Assembly (NCBI RefSeq): GCF_000424985.1
Contig: NZ_AUKX01000016.1
Coordinates: 37,824 to 101,823, forward strand
Reading direction: 5' to 3'
From: Arenibacter latericius DSM 15913
GTDB taxonomy: Bacteria > Bacteroidota > Bacteroidia > Flavobacteriales > Flavobacteriaceae
Length of the DNA stretch: 64,000 nucleotides
Part shown: piece after piece, positions 18,530-28,109 of the stretch
Position numbering within the stretch: position 1 is the first letter of the stretch
Layout: every line of letters starts with the position of its first letter
The notes under the pieces: model-generated
The model's input: the letters and a program-made list of their open reading frames with translations, nothing else
Told to the model about the DNA's origin: nothing
Databases searched by the model: none
Translations under genes and position numbers: made by a program

Positions 18530-18901
18530 TTAATGGTTTGGATTTCTACGTTCGTGAAACTTTGGTTGAACCTCCTCAATTTCCTTCTTTTCTAAAATTA
18601 AAGGCCTTTTTGTTGGCTCCTCCATTTCAAATAATGAATGTATCATGGCCAGTGTAGGTTTGGTCTGGCTCTTTTCCATATCGCGTAAAATGGCAATGAT
18701 TGCACTTGTACGTTTTTTAAAAACCTGTTCAAGGGTTCTACCAGTAGGTCCAAGAATTTGTTTTGGGGAGATTTCATTATATAAGAAAAAATCTAGCATA
18801 GTCTCCATGGCTTCTGTATGGGACTTGAAATGAGTGCGCGAAAACGACTGAAAGCGCTTAGCAGTTTTACGCTTTATTCTGATTGTTATAAAGGAGTCCA
18901 T
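18530..18901 (-). CDS. mobA: BfmA/BtgA-type mobilization accessory protein (MobA)
   Basis: A basic 123-residue protein with FITIRIKRKTAKRFQSFSRT at the N terminus, the ribbon-helix-helix-like start of BfmA/BtgA mobilization proteins. A conserved stretch, EISPKQILGPTGRTLEQVFK, and RTSAIIAILRDMEK follow. In characterised Bacteroides elements such a protein binds oriT and helps the relaxase. It is the first gene of the mob operon, and the hairpin-rich region just upstream is the natural place for oriT. The C-terminal end is lysine- and glutamate-rich and probably flexible. Confidence 0.85.
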   Translation of the reverse strand: MDSFITIRIKRKTAKRFQSFSRTHFKSHTEAMETMLDFFLYNEISPKQILGPTGRTLEQVFKKRTSAIIAILRDMEKSQTKPTLAMIHSLFEMEEPTKRPLILEKKEIEEVQPKFHERRNPNH

Positions 18902-19406
18902 TTTTTTTAGATTTTAAGGGGTTATGACGCAATTTCATCCCTATTTATGGGCTGTTTGAGGGCATTTGACGCAAATCGTAAAATCATAAAATCCTCAACT
19001 ATTTGTAAGCACTTAGTTATCAGCTATTTAATGATAGGTAAAAATATGTAACGTGGCTTTGCCCGTTACCCTCTTGCTTCTCCTTTTTGTCCGCCGAGCG
19101 GACAAACTTTCGAACCGTTCAATAGTAATTTAATGGCTCCTTTTGGATACGGAAAGCAGAATGGATTATTTAAGATTTAAAAAAGTAAAACTCTCTTGAA
19201 TCAGTATTAAAATGATAAAATCTTTGCGAATCCTTTAAGACGATAGTAAAAAATGCCCTTGAAAAGTCAAGGACATTATCAGTTGAATCGGTCGTGAATT
19301 TCCTTCTAAATAATACACTTTATGGATTATTTAAATTTTGCAGAAAAGTGCCTTTTTTTTTCCTATCTAATCTGTGTGATTCGCGAACGAATATTAATCT
19401 TGAATT
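18902..19406. other. Candidate oriT / mob promoter region
   Basis: About 500 bases without a gene, upstream of mobA. It holds two copies of TGACGCAA (18925 and 18967) and a bulged hairpin GTAACGtGGC-ttt-GCCCGTTAC at 19048-19069. A perfect 9-bp hairpin TTTGTCCGC-cga-GCGGACAAA lies at 19086-19106. Inverted repeats next to a relaxosome gene are characteristic of transfer origins. No nic site can be assigned by eye. Confidence 0.55.
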
Positions 19407-19787
19407 CTAATATTCACTCGGTAGCATCAACGTATTGTTTACATAAAAAAGGCGAAGTTCGTTTAATGGAAAATCTGTCACTCGGTACCTATGAGATTGA
19501 AAGATGTTGTCATTGCCATCCCCATAGATAACTTCTGCTTCATAGCCAATATAATCTTGTTTTTCTTTGGATAACCTTTTATAGTCTATGGTAATAAAGC
19601 TGCTTTGCTTCATCAAGCTTATGGCCATGATCGAAGCATCGGTGATCAGCCAATAGCATTCCGCAACATTGGCAAGATATTTTATTCCTTCGGTATATCT
19701 GGTACCCGTCAATGGGATAATGTATAGTATTTCCGAACCGTGAAAATGTTGTAATCCCCTTAATATTTCATTGCTATGTGCTCTCAT
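19407..19787 (-). CDS. DUF6876-like protein
   Basis: A 126-residue soluble protein. The stretches LTGTRYTEGIKYLANVAECY, WLITDASIMAIS and EVIYGDGNDNIFQSHRYRVT fit the DUF6876 family, which is seen mostly on Bacteroidota conjugative and mobilizable elements and has no known function. It sits between ssb and the oriT-like region, on the same strand as the mob genes, which agrees with an accessory role on the element. A terminator lies upstream, between it and ssb, so it must have its own promoter. Confidence 0.65.
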   Translation of the reverse strand: MRAHSNEILRGLQHFHGSEILYIIPLTGTRYTEGIKYLANVAECYWLITDASIMAISLMKQSSFITIDYKRLSKEKQDYIGYEAEVIYGDGNDNIFQSHRYRVTDFPLNELRLFYVNNTLMLPSEY

Positions 19788-19813
19788 TGTGATTTCATTT
19801 TAGAGGTTGATAA

Positions 19814-19850
19814 TGAAAAAAGGGCGCAACTTTCTACAGATACGCCCTCT
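19814..19850 (-). terminator. Rho-independent terminator of ssb
   Basis: On the minus strand downstream of ssb the sequence folds as AGGGCG (19843-19848, read in reverse) with CGCCCT (19821-19826) and is followed by a run of T residues. The loop is about 16 bases. The stem is GC-rich and the T run is on the correct side for ssb transcription. Confidence 0.75.
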
Positions 19851-19860
19851 TTAATACATT

Positions 19861-20214
19861 TTAACCGGCATCATTGCCGTTCTTGGATCCCAACAACAGG
19901 ATTTCCTTAGCTTCCACTTCGGTGATGTACCGTTGGTTTCCGTCGTCCGTTGTGTAAGTACGGGTCTTTAATTTCCCTGCCACACCAATTTCCTGTCCTT
20001 TACCGGCATATTTCTCAATGATCTCGGCGGTCTTTCCCCAGGCAATGATGGTATGCCATTCCGTACTCTGGGTTTTCTCACCTTTTTCATTTTTATAAAA
20101 TTCATTGGTGGCGAGCGAAAAACGGGCTACTTTTCTCCCGTTTTCCAAAATGGTTACTTTTGGGTCCTCCCCAAGGTTTCCGATTAACTGAACATGATTT
20201 CTGATAGTACTCAT
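19861..20214 (-). CDS. ssb: Single-stranded DNA-binding protein
   Basis: A 117-residue OB-fold protein starting MSTIRNHVQLIGNLGEDPKV. It then shows VARFSLATNEFY, TEWHTIIAWGKTAEIIEKY and GKLKTRTYTTDDGNQRYITE, the standard SSB order. It coats single-stranded DNA during replication, repair or transfer. The acidic C-terminal tail with a DIPF-like end that recruits partners in housekeeping SSBs is missing (the protein ends GSKNGNDAG). This suggests an element-borne SSB rather than the main chromosomal copy. Its location beside mob genes supports a role in protecting transferred strands. Confidence 0.93.
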   Translation of the reverse strand: MSTIRNHVQLIGNLGEDPKVTILENGRKVARFSLATNEFYKNEKGEKTQSTEWHTIIAWGKTAEIIEKYAGKGQEIGVAGKLKTRTYTTDDGNQRYITEVEAKEILLLGSKNGNDAG

Positions 20215-20252
20215 AATACAAGATTTAAAGCCTGCCTTGTCGGCAGACAGGA

Positions 20253-20450
20253 TTAATAATTGCCTACCCGAACCCCGCCATAATGAAATGTCGGACCGGC
20301 CTTCGGATGGTTTGCGTTTATTTTACTTTTAATTGATTTACTTATTATATCCGGAGCGTTTTCCTTTTTTTGTCTTTTTAACTTTGGTTCCGCGTTTTTA
20401 TTGATGATTTCGTAAGATTTCATAAGATTCGTTTTAGATTTACTTCCCAT
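20253..20450 (-). CDS. Small basic hypothetical protein
   Basis: A 65-residue lysine-rich frame just upstream of ssb on the same strand, ending FHYGGVRVGNY. It was not recognised. Strand, spacing (38 bases) and the basic composition fit a small nucleic-acid-associated gene of the mobile element, but there is no family match and it could be a chance frame. Confidence 0.35.
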   Translation of the reverse strand: MGSKSKTNLMKSYEIINKNAEPKLKRQKKENAPDIISKSIKSKINANHPKAGPTFHYGGVRVGNY

Positions 20451-21281
20451 AGAGCCGTTGCTGTTACCTTTTTTTGTTGCTTTCGGAGGTTCAATATTCA
20501 GGCTAGGTAAGGCGTATAAGAAGTGGAACGTGGGGAAACGCTTTATGCCGTCGTCCTAGAATGAATGTTGTTGTTTTGCTGTCAAAAAAAGATAGGGTCA
20601 GTGACGGTTCGGGAAGTGTGACTAAAAGCTCTTGTGAAGTAGGAAAATTTTGGAAGCGGGACCAAATGCAAAAATGATTTTCTGATCAAGCGGACTCCGT
20701 TTCCGGTTTCGTCTTGAAGAGTAGTGTGCTTCCCGGCAGAGCGGGAAGGGCTAACGAAACGGAAAGATGAAATTGGGGATGGTGTCCAAGACTTTTGTAG
20801 GGAAGCTCTTTGCCCGTAATGGAGTGGAACGAAATGAAGCGGCTATGTGCTGAACGGGATAGGGAAAAGGATTGTTCTCTCTGGGTTAGAACTATAACGG
20901 ATTTTACTTTAAAGATTGAGCTTGTGTATCCGCTTGTTGAATTCATAATATTAAAGCTGTCAATACCTTATCTGTTATTCACCAATATAGTAATCGAAAT
21001 CTTTAGAGTTGTTTGAAAAGCTTTTGCCTGTAGCTCATTTTGGTTAAAAGAGCTCTTCAGTGGGATGAAATGAGAAAGGGCTGAAAGGGTGCTAATAGAG
21101 TAATAGTAATTAGAATATAGGAGAGATAAAATTTAATAATTGGATTTAAAGATGTTTTATCATTAAACTTTCATTTTATATTACTGTTATCATTTCAATT
21201 ATTGGTCAATAAATATGGTGTTTAGAGGAATTGAATAAAATGATTTAGATTATTTAATAACAATAAAGTTTTATTTTTAAA
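20451..21281. other. Intergenic, no convincing gene; one hairpin
   Basis: About 830 bases. The base composition in the left part is more GC-rich than in the sugar locus to the right. A perfect hairpin CTTCCCG-gcagag-CGGGAAG lies at 20729-20748. Short open frames here (for example 20686-20946, minus) lack any recognisable feature. The right third is very AT-rich and leads into the end of the AraC gene. The region probably marks the boundary between the mobile element and the sugar locus. Confidence 0.4.
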
Positions 21282-22133
21282 TTATGAGTTGATAAAGGAA
21301 CTTGGTGTATATCCAGTAAACTTTTTAAAAGTAGTGGCAAAATATTGAGAAGAACTAAAGCCAAGATCAAAGGCGACCTTGGTTATTGAATTGCTGTTTT
21401 GTAAGTCCACCTTAGCCTGTTCAATCTTTAGTCGGTTTACATATTCTTTTGGAGGCATACCTGTTTTTTCCTTAAACCAAGCTTTGAAATAGCCAGTGGA
21501 CATAGATACGATTTCTGCTAATTCATCTACATAAATAATCCTATGTAGATTTTGTACAATGTAGGAGTTAAGTATATTTATCTTCTTTGAAGGGGAGAGC
21601 TGCATTTTCTTTTGAGATAAAAGTACAGTTTCCAAGAGCAATTCAGTAATTAATTGATTTACCATTATACGAGTGAGAATGGAATCTTCCTTTTTAAACA
21701 GTAAGACCAGTCTTTCTAAAATTAGTTTCAATTGAAAAGCGCCTTTAAATATATACTCTGACCTTTCCAATAGCTCCTTAAGTAAAAACTCTGAATGTAG
21801 GTTTGGTAAATTACAGAGCTTTCCATGCGAAGGGTTTATCAAAATTTGGATCCAAAACAGCTCCCCTTTATCTTCTGGATACTCCCCAGTACTATGGACG
21901 GTATTTGGTGGAACCACTATAATATCATCCCCCTTTAATTCATACATATTATCTCCAATTTTATAATGTTGTAGCCCCTTCATGCAGTAACAAATCTCCA
22001 AAGCGCCTTGGTGTTGGTGACTTTCCAGTCCAGGTTTTACTTCATTGTATCGATAATGCCCAAATGATAAACCTCTTTTTACATCGTATTCTTGAAGGTT
22101 TATTACAATTCTTTCAGTTGTATTTAGATCCAT
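21282..22133 (-). CDS. AraC-family regulator with cupin sensor domain
   Basis: A 283-residue protein. The N-terminal half is a cupin sugar-sensing domain (LESHQHQGALEICYCMKG, then YELKGDDIIVVPPNTVHSTG). The C-terminal 100 residues are an AraC double helix-turn-helix, with VDELAEIVSMSTGYFKAWFK and VAFDLGFSSSQYFATTFKKF, ending GYTPSSF. Such regulators usually activate a nearby catabolic operon when they bind its sugar. It is divergent from the PhyH-SusCD-oxidoreductase genes, with about 90 bases between, so these genes are the likely target. The effector cannot be told from the sequence. Confidence 0.92.
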   Translation of the reverse strand: MDLNTTERIVINLQEYDVKRGLSFGHYRYNEVKPGLESHQHQGALEICYCMKGLQHYKIGDNMYELKGDDIIVVPPNTVHSTGEYPEDKGELFWIQILINPSHGKLCNLPNLHSEFLLKELLERSEYIFKGAFQLKLILERLVLLFKKEDSILTRIMVNQLITELLLETVLLSQKKMQLSPSKKINILNSYIVQNLHRIIYVDELAEIVSMSTGYFKAWFKEKTGMPPKEYVNRLKIEQAKVDLQNSNSITKVAFDLGFSSSQYFATTFKKFTGYTPSSFINS

Positions 22134-22193
22134 TTATTCTTGTATAAAAAAGTAATATAGTACAAAATCGAAAGACATTCAATTATTTATAAA

Positions 22194-22203
22194 CCAAATT
22201 TGG
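22194..22203. promoter_or_regulatory. Palindrome in the divergent AraC/PhyH promoter region
   Basis: CCAAATTTGG is a perfect 10-base palindrome 21 bases before the PhyH start. It could be part of an operator. There is no second copy to compare, so it is only a candidate. Confidence 0.25.
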
Positions 22204-22224
22204 AAACTTAATGAATAAAAGGAA

Positions 22225-22971
22225 ATGGAAAACATACGTTTAGAATTTATTAAAGATGGGTTTATCAAAATTGACGAATTACTTCCCTCCAAGGAGGTTG
22301 AGAGTTTGCGAACAATTTATGATGAATTACTCATAGAGAAAGATAAGACTAAACATCTGCGAAGTGATCTTGCCGGTGTTGATAAGTCTAAACCTAGAAA
22401 GGTTGAAAGAATTACACAAATTATGAGGCCAAGCACGGTTTTTCCAAATTTGCTAAAACATAAGACTTATGAAGTAGCACTAAAATGGGCGAAAAAATTG
22501 CTAGGTGAGGACATGGAGCTCGATTTTGATATGATGATAAATAAAGCACCCCATACCAATGCAGAAACCCCATGGCATCAAGATGCAGCTTATTGGATAG
22601 ATATGCCAGATAAAAGGTCGGCTAGTTGTTGGATAGCATTAGATGAAGTGTTTGAGGAGAATGGTTGTATGTGGTTTATACCAAAGCAAAATGGAGATGA
22701 TATTCTACCACATAAAAATCTACCTAATGGAGGAGCACTATATTGTAATACGAAAACAGATAATGCACAAAGTATCCCTTTATCTCCTGGTGGATGCACT
22801 TTTCACGATGGATATACGCTTCATTTTAGTAAAGGTAATAGTACCGATTCCCAAAGAAGGGCGTTAATTCTAAACTTCAGACCTAAAACAATGATAGAAT
22901 TAGAAAGGGAGAAAGGAGTAGACCATACAGGGGAAAGAAAAAATAACAATCCTAAACGAGATATTTTGTAA
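22225..22971 (+). CDS. Phytanoyl-CoA dioxygenase (PhyH) family Fe(II)/2-oxoglutarate oxygenase
   Basis: A 248-residue cytoplasmic protein. The metal-binding motif HxD is H118-D120 in TPWHQDAAYW, and the distal histidine is about H200 in YTLHFSKGN. The arginine that holds 2-oxoglutarate is probably in the following SQRRALILNF. PWHQD, then GCMWFIPK and LSPGGCTFHDG are typical of PhyH proteins. They hydroxylate small organic substrates with oxygen and 2-oxoglutarate. In sugar loci the substrate is usually unknown. It is the first gene after the AraC regulator and is followed about 100 bases later by SusC, so it may act on the sugar or aglycone taken up by this locus. Confidence 0.88.
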   Translation: MENIRLEFIKDGFIKIDELLPSKEVESLRTIYDELLIEKDKTKHLRSDLAGVDKSKPRKVERITQIMRPSTVFPNLLKHKTYEVALKWAKKLLGEDMELDFDMMINKAPHTNAETPWHQDAAYWIDMPDKRSASCWIALDEVFEENGCMWFIPKQNGDDILPHKNLPNGGALYCNTKTDNAQSIPLSPGGCTFHDGYTLHFSKGNSTDSQRRALILNFRPKTMIELEREKGVDHTGERKNNNPKRDIL

Positions 22972-23069
22972 AATGTTTAAAGAACATAAAAAATAAATGT
23001 GAATGGAACCTATATGAATTTTAAATATTAAAGTACATCAACTAAACCATAATTAAGTTACTGAAAACC

Positions 23070-26000
23070 ATGAAAAAGAATAATAAGAACTATTCATTTA
23101 AAGAAGGAGAGAAATTGTTAGCATTAAAATCAATAATATTATGTATTTCTCTTATATCTGTTATGATTGCATCAGCAAAACCATTTAAAACTCATTTGGC
23201 AGATAAGGATGAGATTCTCCCCCTTAAAATTCATGCCCAAATGACCATATCAGGTACTGTTTCTGATAGAGAAGGTGCCCCTTTACCAGGAGCTAGTATA
23301 GTAGAAAAAGGAACTACCAATGGTACCCAAACCGATTTTGATGGTAATTATGATTTAAATATATCCAATGAAAATGCCATTATAGTTATATCCTATATAG
23401 GATATGCTTCCCAGGAGATTGCAGTAAATGGACAAGCGGTTATATCCATAAATTTAGAAGAAAGTGCTGCAGGATTGGATGAAGTAGTCGTGGTTGGGTA
23501 TGGAACGCAAAGGAAAATTAATTTAACGGGCGCGGTGGATGTCGTTAATTCGGAAGAAATCGCAAACCGTTCCGTTACCAATGTTACTGAAGCTCTTCAA
23601 GGTATTTCTCCCAATCTAAATATTACTTCAAATGGCTGGGATGGAGAGCCTGGTGGAAGTAAGAATATTAATATTCGCGGAATGGGTTCTTTAAATGGTA
23701 ACGATGGACCTTATATCTTAGTTGATGGGGTGCCTATGGATTTAAATTCTGTTAATCCGAATGACATAGAATCATTTTCCATATTAAAGGATGCTGCGGC
23801 ATCAGCAATTTATGGTTCTAGAGCGGCCTTCGGAGTAATCTTAATTACAACTAAAAGAGGAGAAAAAAATAAGTTAAAAGTAAATTATTCTAATAATTTT
23901 TCTTTTTCAAGTCCTATTGGATTACCACATATGGCTAATTCTATAGAGTACATGACGGCCCATGATCAAGCTCAAATTAATGCTGGTTTATCTCGAACCT
24001 TTACTACTGAAAACTATGATAGGGTTAAGCAATATATGGAAGGGAATATTACAGACGAAACTTGGTTAAGAGACGATGAAAATAATTGGCATGGAAATGA
24101 TATTTGGAGTTTATCAGGAAATGGAAATAATGATTGGATGTATATTTATTATGATAATATGGTTCTTAGGCAAAAGCATGATGTCAGTTTTAGTGGAGGC
24201 TCAGATAAAGTAAACTTTTTTGTAGGAGGAGGTTTTTTTGACCAACCAGATGAACTAAAATTTGGAGATCAATTTTATAAAAGATTTAACGTTACTGCAA
24301 ATCTCAATGCAGAAATTACGAATTGGTTATCCTTTAATTTTAACTCGAAGTTTATCAATGAAAGAAAGCAATATTTTAATCCTGGGCAGGGATGGAGTAG
24401 AGATGTTCAGTATCATAATTTCTATAGAACAAATCCATTTAGGCCATTATATTTACCTAATGGAGAGTATTCTGCCATCTCTTATATTAATGAGATGATT
24501 GATGGTGGAAAAGAAAAGCATTATGATAATCAATATATAGCTACGGTAGGTTTTAACCTAAAGTTGTTAGATGGATGGGATACTAAAATTCAATATAGTT
24601 ATAAGAACAATTCCTATAGAATGGATAACACAAGAAAGGAAGTTGTTGGGCATTTGCCTGATGGTTCTGCATATCCAATTGCTAATGGAGGCTCAACTAG
24701 TTACTTTGCTAGCCAGTTTGCGCGAAATGACTATCAATTATTCACTGCAACTACTTCGTATTTACACAGTATTAAAAAACATAATTTAAATCTTTTACTT
24801 GGCTATGAGTTTGATTTGAATCAATACAATAGTTTATATGGAAGGAAAACAAATCTATTAAATTCTAATCTTCCAGCCATAAGCACTTCAACAGGTGAAC
24901 AGTTCTTGGACGATACTAAAAATCATTGGGGGACACAAGGTGTGTTTGGAAGATTTACCTATAATTATGATGAAAAGTATTTATTTGAAGCAAATGTGCG
25001 ATATGATGCTTCGTCAAGGTTTTCTAAGGATTCTAGGTGGGGATTTTTTCCATCAGTTTCGGCAGGGTACAATATTTCTAAAGAGGATTTTTGGTCTCCT
25101 TTACAGTCGATAATTAATACCTTAAAAATAAGGGGATCATGGGGGTCATTAGGGAATCAAAATGTTGACAACTATCTTTACCTATCGACTTTGGGAATCA
25201 ATACCAATTTATATTGGTTAATGAATGGTGAAAGACCAGACTACATCACTTCTCCAGGCTTAGTTAGCGGAAGTTTGACCTGGGAAACATCTTCTACTTT
25301 GGATATTGGTTTTGAAGCATCTTTCTTAAATAATAGACTAACCTCAACGTTTGATTATTTTAGGCGTACAACTACTGATATGTTTGGCCCAGCTAATGCC
25401 TTACCTAGACTTTTAGGGACCGGCGTTCCTAAATTAAATAACGCTAGCTTGGAAACTAATGGATTCGAATTGTCGTTGGCTTGGAGGGACTATATAGGTG
25501 AAGAGTTTTCCTATAATTTGAGATTTAATCTATCCGATAATATTTCAAAAATTAAGAAATATAATAATCCTACCAACACACTAACCACTTGGTACGAAGG
25601 TAAGACAGTAGGAGAAATATGGGGTTTAGATACAAATGGATTATATCAAACTCAGTCCGAGGCTGACACTGGCGCTGATCAGACCCTGTTTTGGCCAACA
25701 TGGGGACCAGGAGACATAGCCTATAGAGATTTGGATGGTGATAATGTTATTTCAAGAGGAACTTGGACTAAAGGTGACTCAGGTGATTACCGTGTTATTG
25801 GAAATAATACCCCTCGATTTAATTATGGACTAGCTGCCAGCGCAGATTGGAATGGTTTTGATATTAGTTTTCTTTTACAGGGAGTCGGAAAAAGAGATTA
25901 TGCATTTGCAGCTAATGATGCTAATTTCTATGGATTTAACGCCAACTTTTGGTGGGACATGAATGTCTACAGGCAAACTGTGGATTATTGGAGACCAGCG

Positions 26001-26348
26001 GATGAATCTAATTATTTAGGTCCAAATATTAATGGGTACTATCCAAAACCTTATTTGTCACTTGAAGACAAAAAAAATAAGGAAATTAGCACACGATATA
26101 TGCAAGACGCTTCTTATTTACGTCTTAAAAGCTTGACTTTTGGATACACCTTACCTTCAAATATTACAGAAAATATAGGTATAGGTAATGCACGAATTTA
26201 TGTTTCTGGAGAAAACCTTTTAACATTTACAAAGCTTACAAAATTGATGGATCCTGAAGGACTCTCAACACTTAGCTCGTCTTGGGGTGCTGGAAAAATA
26301 CATCCATTGAGAAAGGTATATGCCGTAGGACTAAATATAACATTTTAA
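23070..26348 (+). CDS. susC: SusC-like TonB-dependent outer-membrane transporter
   Basis: A 1092-residue receptor. An N-terminal signal (about residues 17-36) is followed by a carboxypeptidase-like regulatory domain (ISGTVSDREGAPLPGASI, about 57-125). The SusC-type TonB-box region with EVVVVGYGTQRK and the plug domain (VDVVNSEEIANRSVTNVTEA, then IRGMGSLNGNDGPYILVDG) come next. A long beta-barrel ends in VGLNITF with the terminal aromatic residue. It imports oligosaccharides across the outer membrane, using TonB energy, together with the SusD lipoprotein that follows after 12 bases. No sign of damage. The ligand is unknown; neighbours suggest an oxidised or modified glycoside. Confidence 0.96.
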   Translation: MKKNNKNYSFKEGEKLLALKSIILCISLISVMIASAKPFKTHLADKDEILPLKIHAQMTISGTVSDREGAPLPGASIVEKGTTNGTQTDFDGNYDLNISNENAIIVISYIGYASQEIAVNGQAVISINLEESAAGLDEVVVVGYGTQRKINLTGAVDVVNSEEIANRSVTNVTEALQGISPNLNITSNGWDGEPGGSKNINIRGMGSLNGNDGPYILVDGVPMDLNSVNPNDIESFSILKDAAASAIYGSRAAFGVILITTKRGEKNKLKVNYSNNFSFSSPIGLPHMANSIEYMTAHDQAQINAGLSRTFTTENYDRVKQYMEGNITDETWLRDDENNWHGNDIWSLSGNGNNDWMYIYYDNMVLRQKHDVSFSGGSDKVNFFVGGGFFDQPDELKFGDQFYKRFNVTANLNAEITNWLSFNFNSKFINERKQYFNPGQGWSRDVQYHNFYRTNPFRPLYLPNGEYSAISYINEMIDGGKEKHYDNQYIATVGFNLKLLDGWDTKIQYSYKNNSYRMDNTRKEVVGHLPDGSAYPIANGGSTSYFASQFARNDYQLFTATTSYLHSIKKHNLNLLLGYEFDLNQYNSLYGRKTNLLNSNLPAISTSTGEQFLDDTKNHWGTQGVFGRFTYNYDEKYLFEANVRYDASSRFSKDSRWGFFPSVSAGYNISKEDFWSPLQSIINTLKIRGSWGSLGNQNVDNYLYLSTLGINTNLYWLMNGERPDYITSPGLVSGSLTWETSSTLDIGFEASFLNNRLTSTFDYFRRTTTDMFGPANALPRLLGTGVPKLNNASLETNGFELSLAWRDYIGEEFSYNLRFNLSDNISKIKKYNNPTNTLTTWYEGKTVGEIWGLDTNGLYQTQSEADTGADQTLFWPTWGPGDIAYRDLDGDNVISRGTWTKGDSGDYRVIGNNTPRFNYGLAASADWNGFDISFLLQGVGKRDYAFAANDANFYGFNANFWWDMNVYRQTVDYWRPADESNYLGPNINGYYPKPYLSLEDKKNKEISTRYMQDASYLRLKSLTFGYTLPSNITENIGIGNARIYVSGENLLTFTKLTKLMDPEGLSTLSSSWGAGKIHPLRKVYAVGLNITF

Positions 26349-26360
26349 TTAGTAGATATT

Positions 26361-28109
26361 ATGACTTCAAAAATTATAAACTTAAGTTTAATAGCATTTA
26401 TTATCACTTTGGGATCATGCAATAAGAATCCTTTAGAACTATATCCATTGGATGAGATTTCCACAGAAGATTTTTGGAAGACCTCTAATGATGTAAAACT
26501 GTTTACTAATACTTTCTATCCGCAGGTATTCGCAGTTAGTGGATCTGATCGATATGAAAGTATATTTTCAAAAGATATTGATACAGATGATATGGTTTTC
26601 GTGGCCTCCTACCCAAGATTACGGGGGACTAGACAAGTGCCTGCGACAGGAGGTTGGGATTATAGTAGAATCCGTTCTTTAAATTATTTTCTTGAAAATT
26701 ATAAGCAGGTAGAGGATGATTTTGATTCCTATAAGGCTCATGTAGGTGAAATTAGGTTTTTTAGGGCATATACCTATTTTGACCTTGTTAAGTCTTACGG
26801 AGATGTGCCGTGGATTGGAAAAACTCTAAATTTAGAATCAGAAGAACTTTATTCAACTAGAACACCAAGAAATGTAGTAATTGATTCCATAATAGCTGAT
26901 TTAAATATCGCTATAGAATTATTGCCTAGCGGAAATATTGATGGGAAAACCAGACTCAATAAAAATATTGCTAAGCTATTTAAATCAAGAGTATGTTTAT
27001 TTGAAGGAACATGGGAAAAATATCATGATGGAACTGTTTTCGGTGTTGAAAACAACAATTCCGAGAAATATTTATCCATGGCAGTGGAGGAAACTGAAGA
27101 TATTATTAATTCAGGTGAGTATCAAATAAACAACACAGGAAATCCAGATTGGGATTACTTTATGTTTGGGGAAGTGAATTATTCGGATAACCCTGAAATT
27201 TTATTGTGGAAAGAATTTAATCGTGACTTAGGTATGGTTCATGGAGTACAATATCAAATGGCTAATGGAAATTCAGGTGGGATGGGACTTACTAAAAACT
27301 TTATTGAATCTTATTTGGTAATTGACGGAAATCCTATAACAAATCCTGATGGCACTCCTAACTCGTTGTACAATGGTGATGAAAGTATTTCCTCAACTTT
27401 TAAGAATAGGGATCCTCGAGCAAAACAAACTGTATTCACACCTGGATTCCCAATTAGAATAAATACAGGAAATGATACAATTCATTATGTTAGAGCTAAT
27501 ATAGATGCACCTGCCCATACTAAAAACACAACAGGTTACCAATTGAATAAAGGGTTAAATTGGGACCCAATACATTCCAATTTAAGTCAACTTGACGGAG
27601 GAACAACTGGAAAGATCATATTCCGGTACGCAGAGGTGTTGTTGAATTTTGCAGAAGCAAAAGCTGAATTAGGCTCAATTACCCAATCAGATTTGGACAT
27701 AAGTATTAACAAATTAAGAGATAGAGTAGCTATGCCGCATCTGGTTATTGGAAATATACAGACTGATCCAAACTGGAACTTTCCTGATTTATCACCTGTA
27801 ATAAATGAAATCCGAAGGGAAAGACGAATTGAATTAGTAGCCGAAGGCTTTAGATGGAATGATATAGCTAGATGGGCAGCTGCGGATGAATTAATTATTG
27901 GAAAAAGATTTCTTGGTGCTAAATTTAATGACATAGATTATCCAGATTATGATCCTACTGATTTTAAATTAACTGATGGTTATTTTGATGAATTAAAGGA
28001 CCAAATACCTAATGGAAATGGATTTGTGCTTGATAGAGATTATTTGGATCCAATTTCTACTGAAGAATTAAATTTAAATCCTAATCTAGTGCAGAACCCT
28101 AATTGGTAA
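26361..28109 (+). CDS. susD: SusD/RagB-like surface glycan-binding lipoprotein
   Basis: A 582-residue lipoprotein: signal ending IITLGSC, with the lipid-anchoring cysteine at about residue 20. The SusD_RagB pattern is complete: LELYPLDEISTEDFWKT near the N terminus, VGEIRFFRAYTYFDLVKSYG in the TPR part, and YAEVLLNFAEAKAEL. It closes with IRRERRIELVAEGFRWND, then the family-typical PNLVQNPNW. It sits over the SusC channel like a lid and captures substrate. It follows SusC after 12 bases and is surely cotranscribed with it. Confidence 0.96.
   Translation: MTSKIINLSLIAFIITLGSCNKNPLELYPLDEISTEDFWKTSNDVKLFTNTFYPQVFAVSGSDRYESIFSKDIDTDDMVFVASYPRLRGTRQVPATGGWDYSRIRSLNYFLENYKQVEDDFDSYKAHVGEIRFFRAYTYFDLVKSYGDVPWIGKTLNLESEELYSTRTPRNVVIDSIIADLNIAIELLPSGNIDGKTRLNKNIAKLFKSRVCLFEGTWEKYHDGTVFGVENNNSEKYLSMAVEETEDIINSGEYQINNTGNPDWDYFMFGEVNYSDNPEILLWKEFNRDLGMVHGVQYQMANGNSGGMGLTKNFIESYLVIDGNPITNPDGTPNSLYNGDESISSTFKNRDPRAKQTVFTPGFPIRINTGNDTIHYVRANIDAPAHTKNTTGYQLNKGLNWDPIHSNLSQLDGGTTGKIIFRYAEVLLNFAEAKAELGSITQSDLDISINKLRDRVAMPHLVIGNIQTDPNWNFPDLSPVINEIRRERRIELVAEGFRWNDIARWAAADELIIGKRFLGAKFNDIDYPDYDPTDFKLTDGYFDELKDQIPNGNGFVLDRDYLDPISTEELNLNPNLVQNPNW

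Noticed and set aside
20686..20946. 86-codon frame upstream of ssb
   Set aside because: Serine-rich, covers a hairpin, no recognisable domain or partner.
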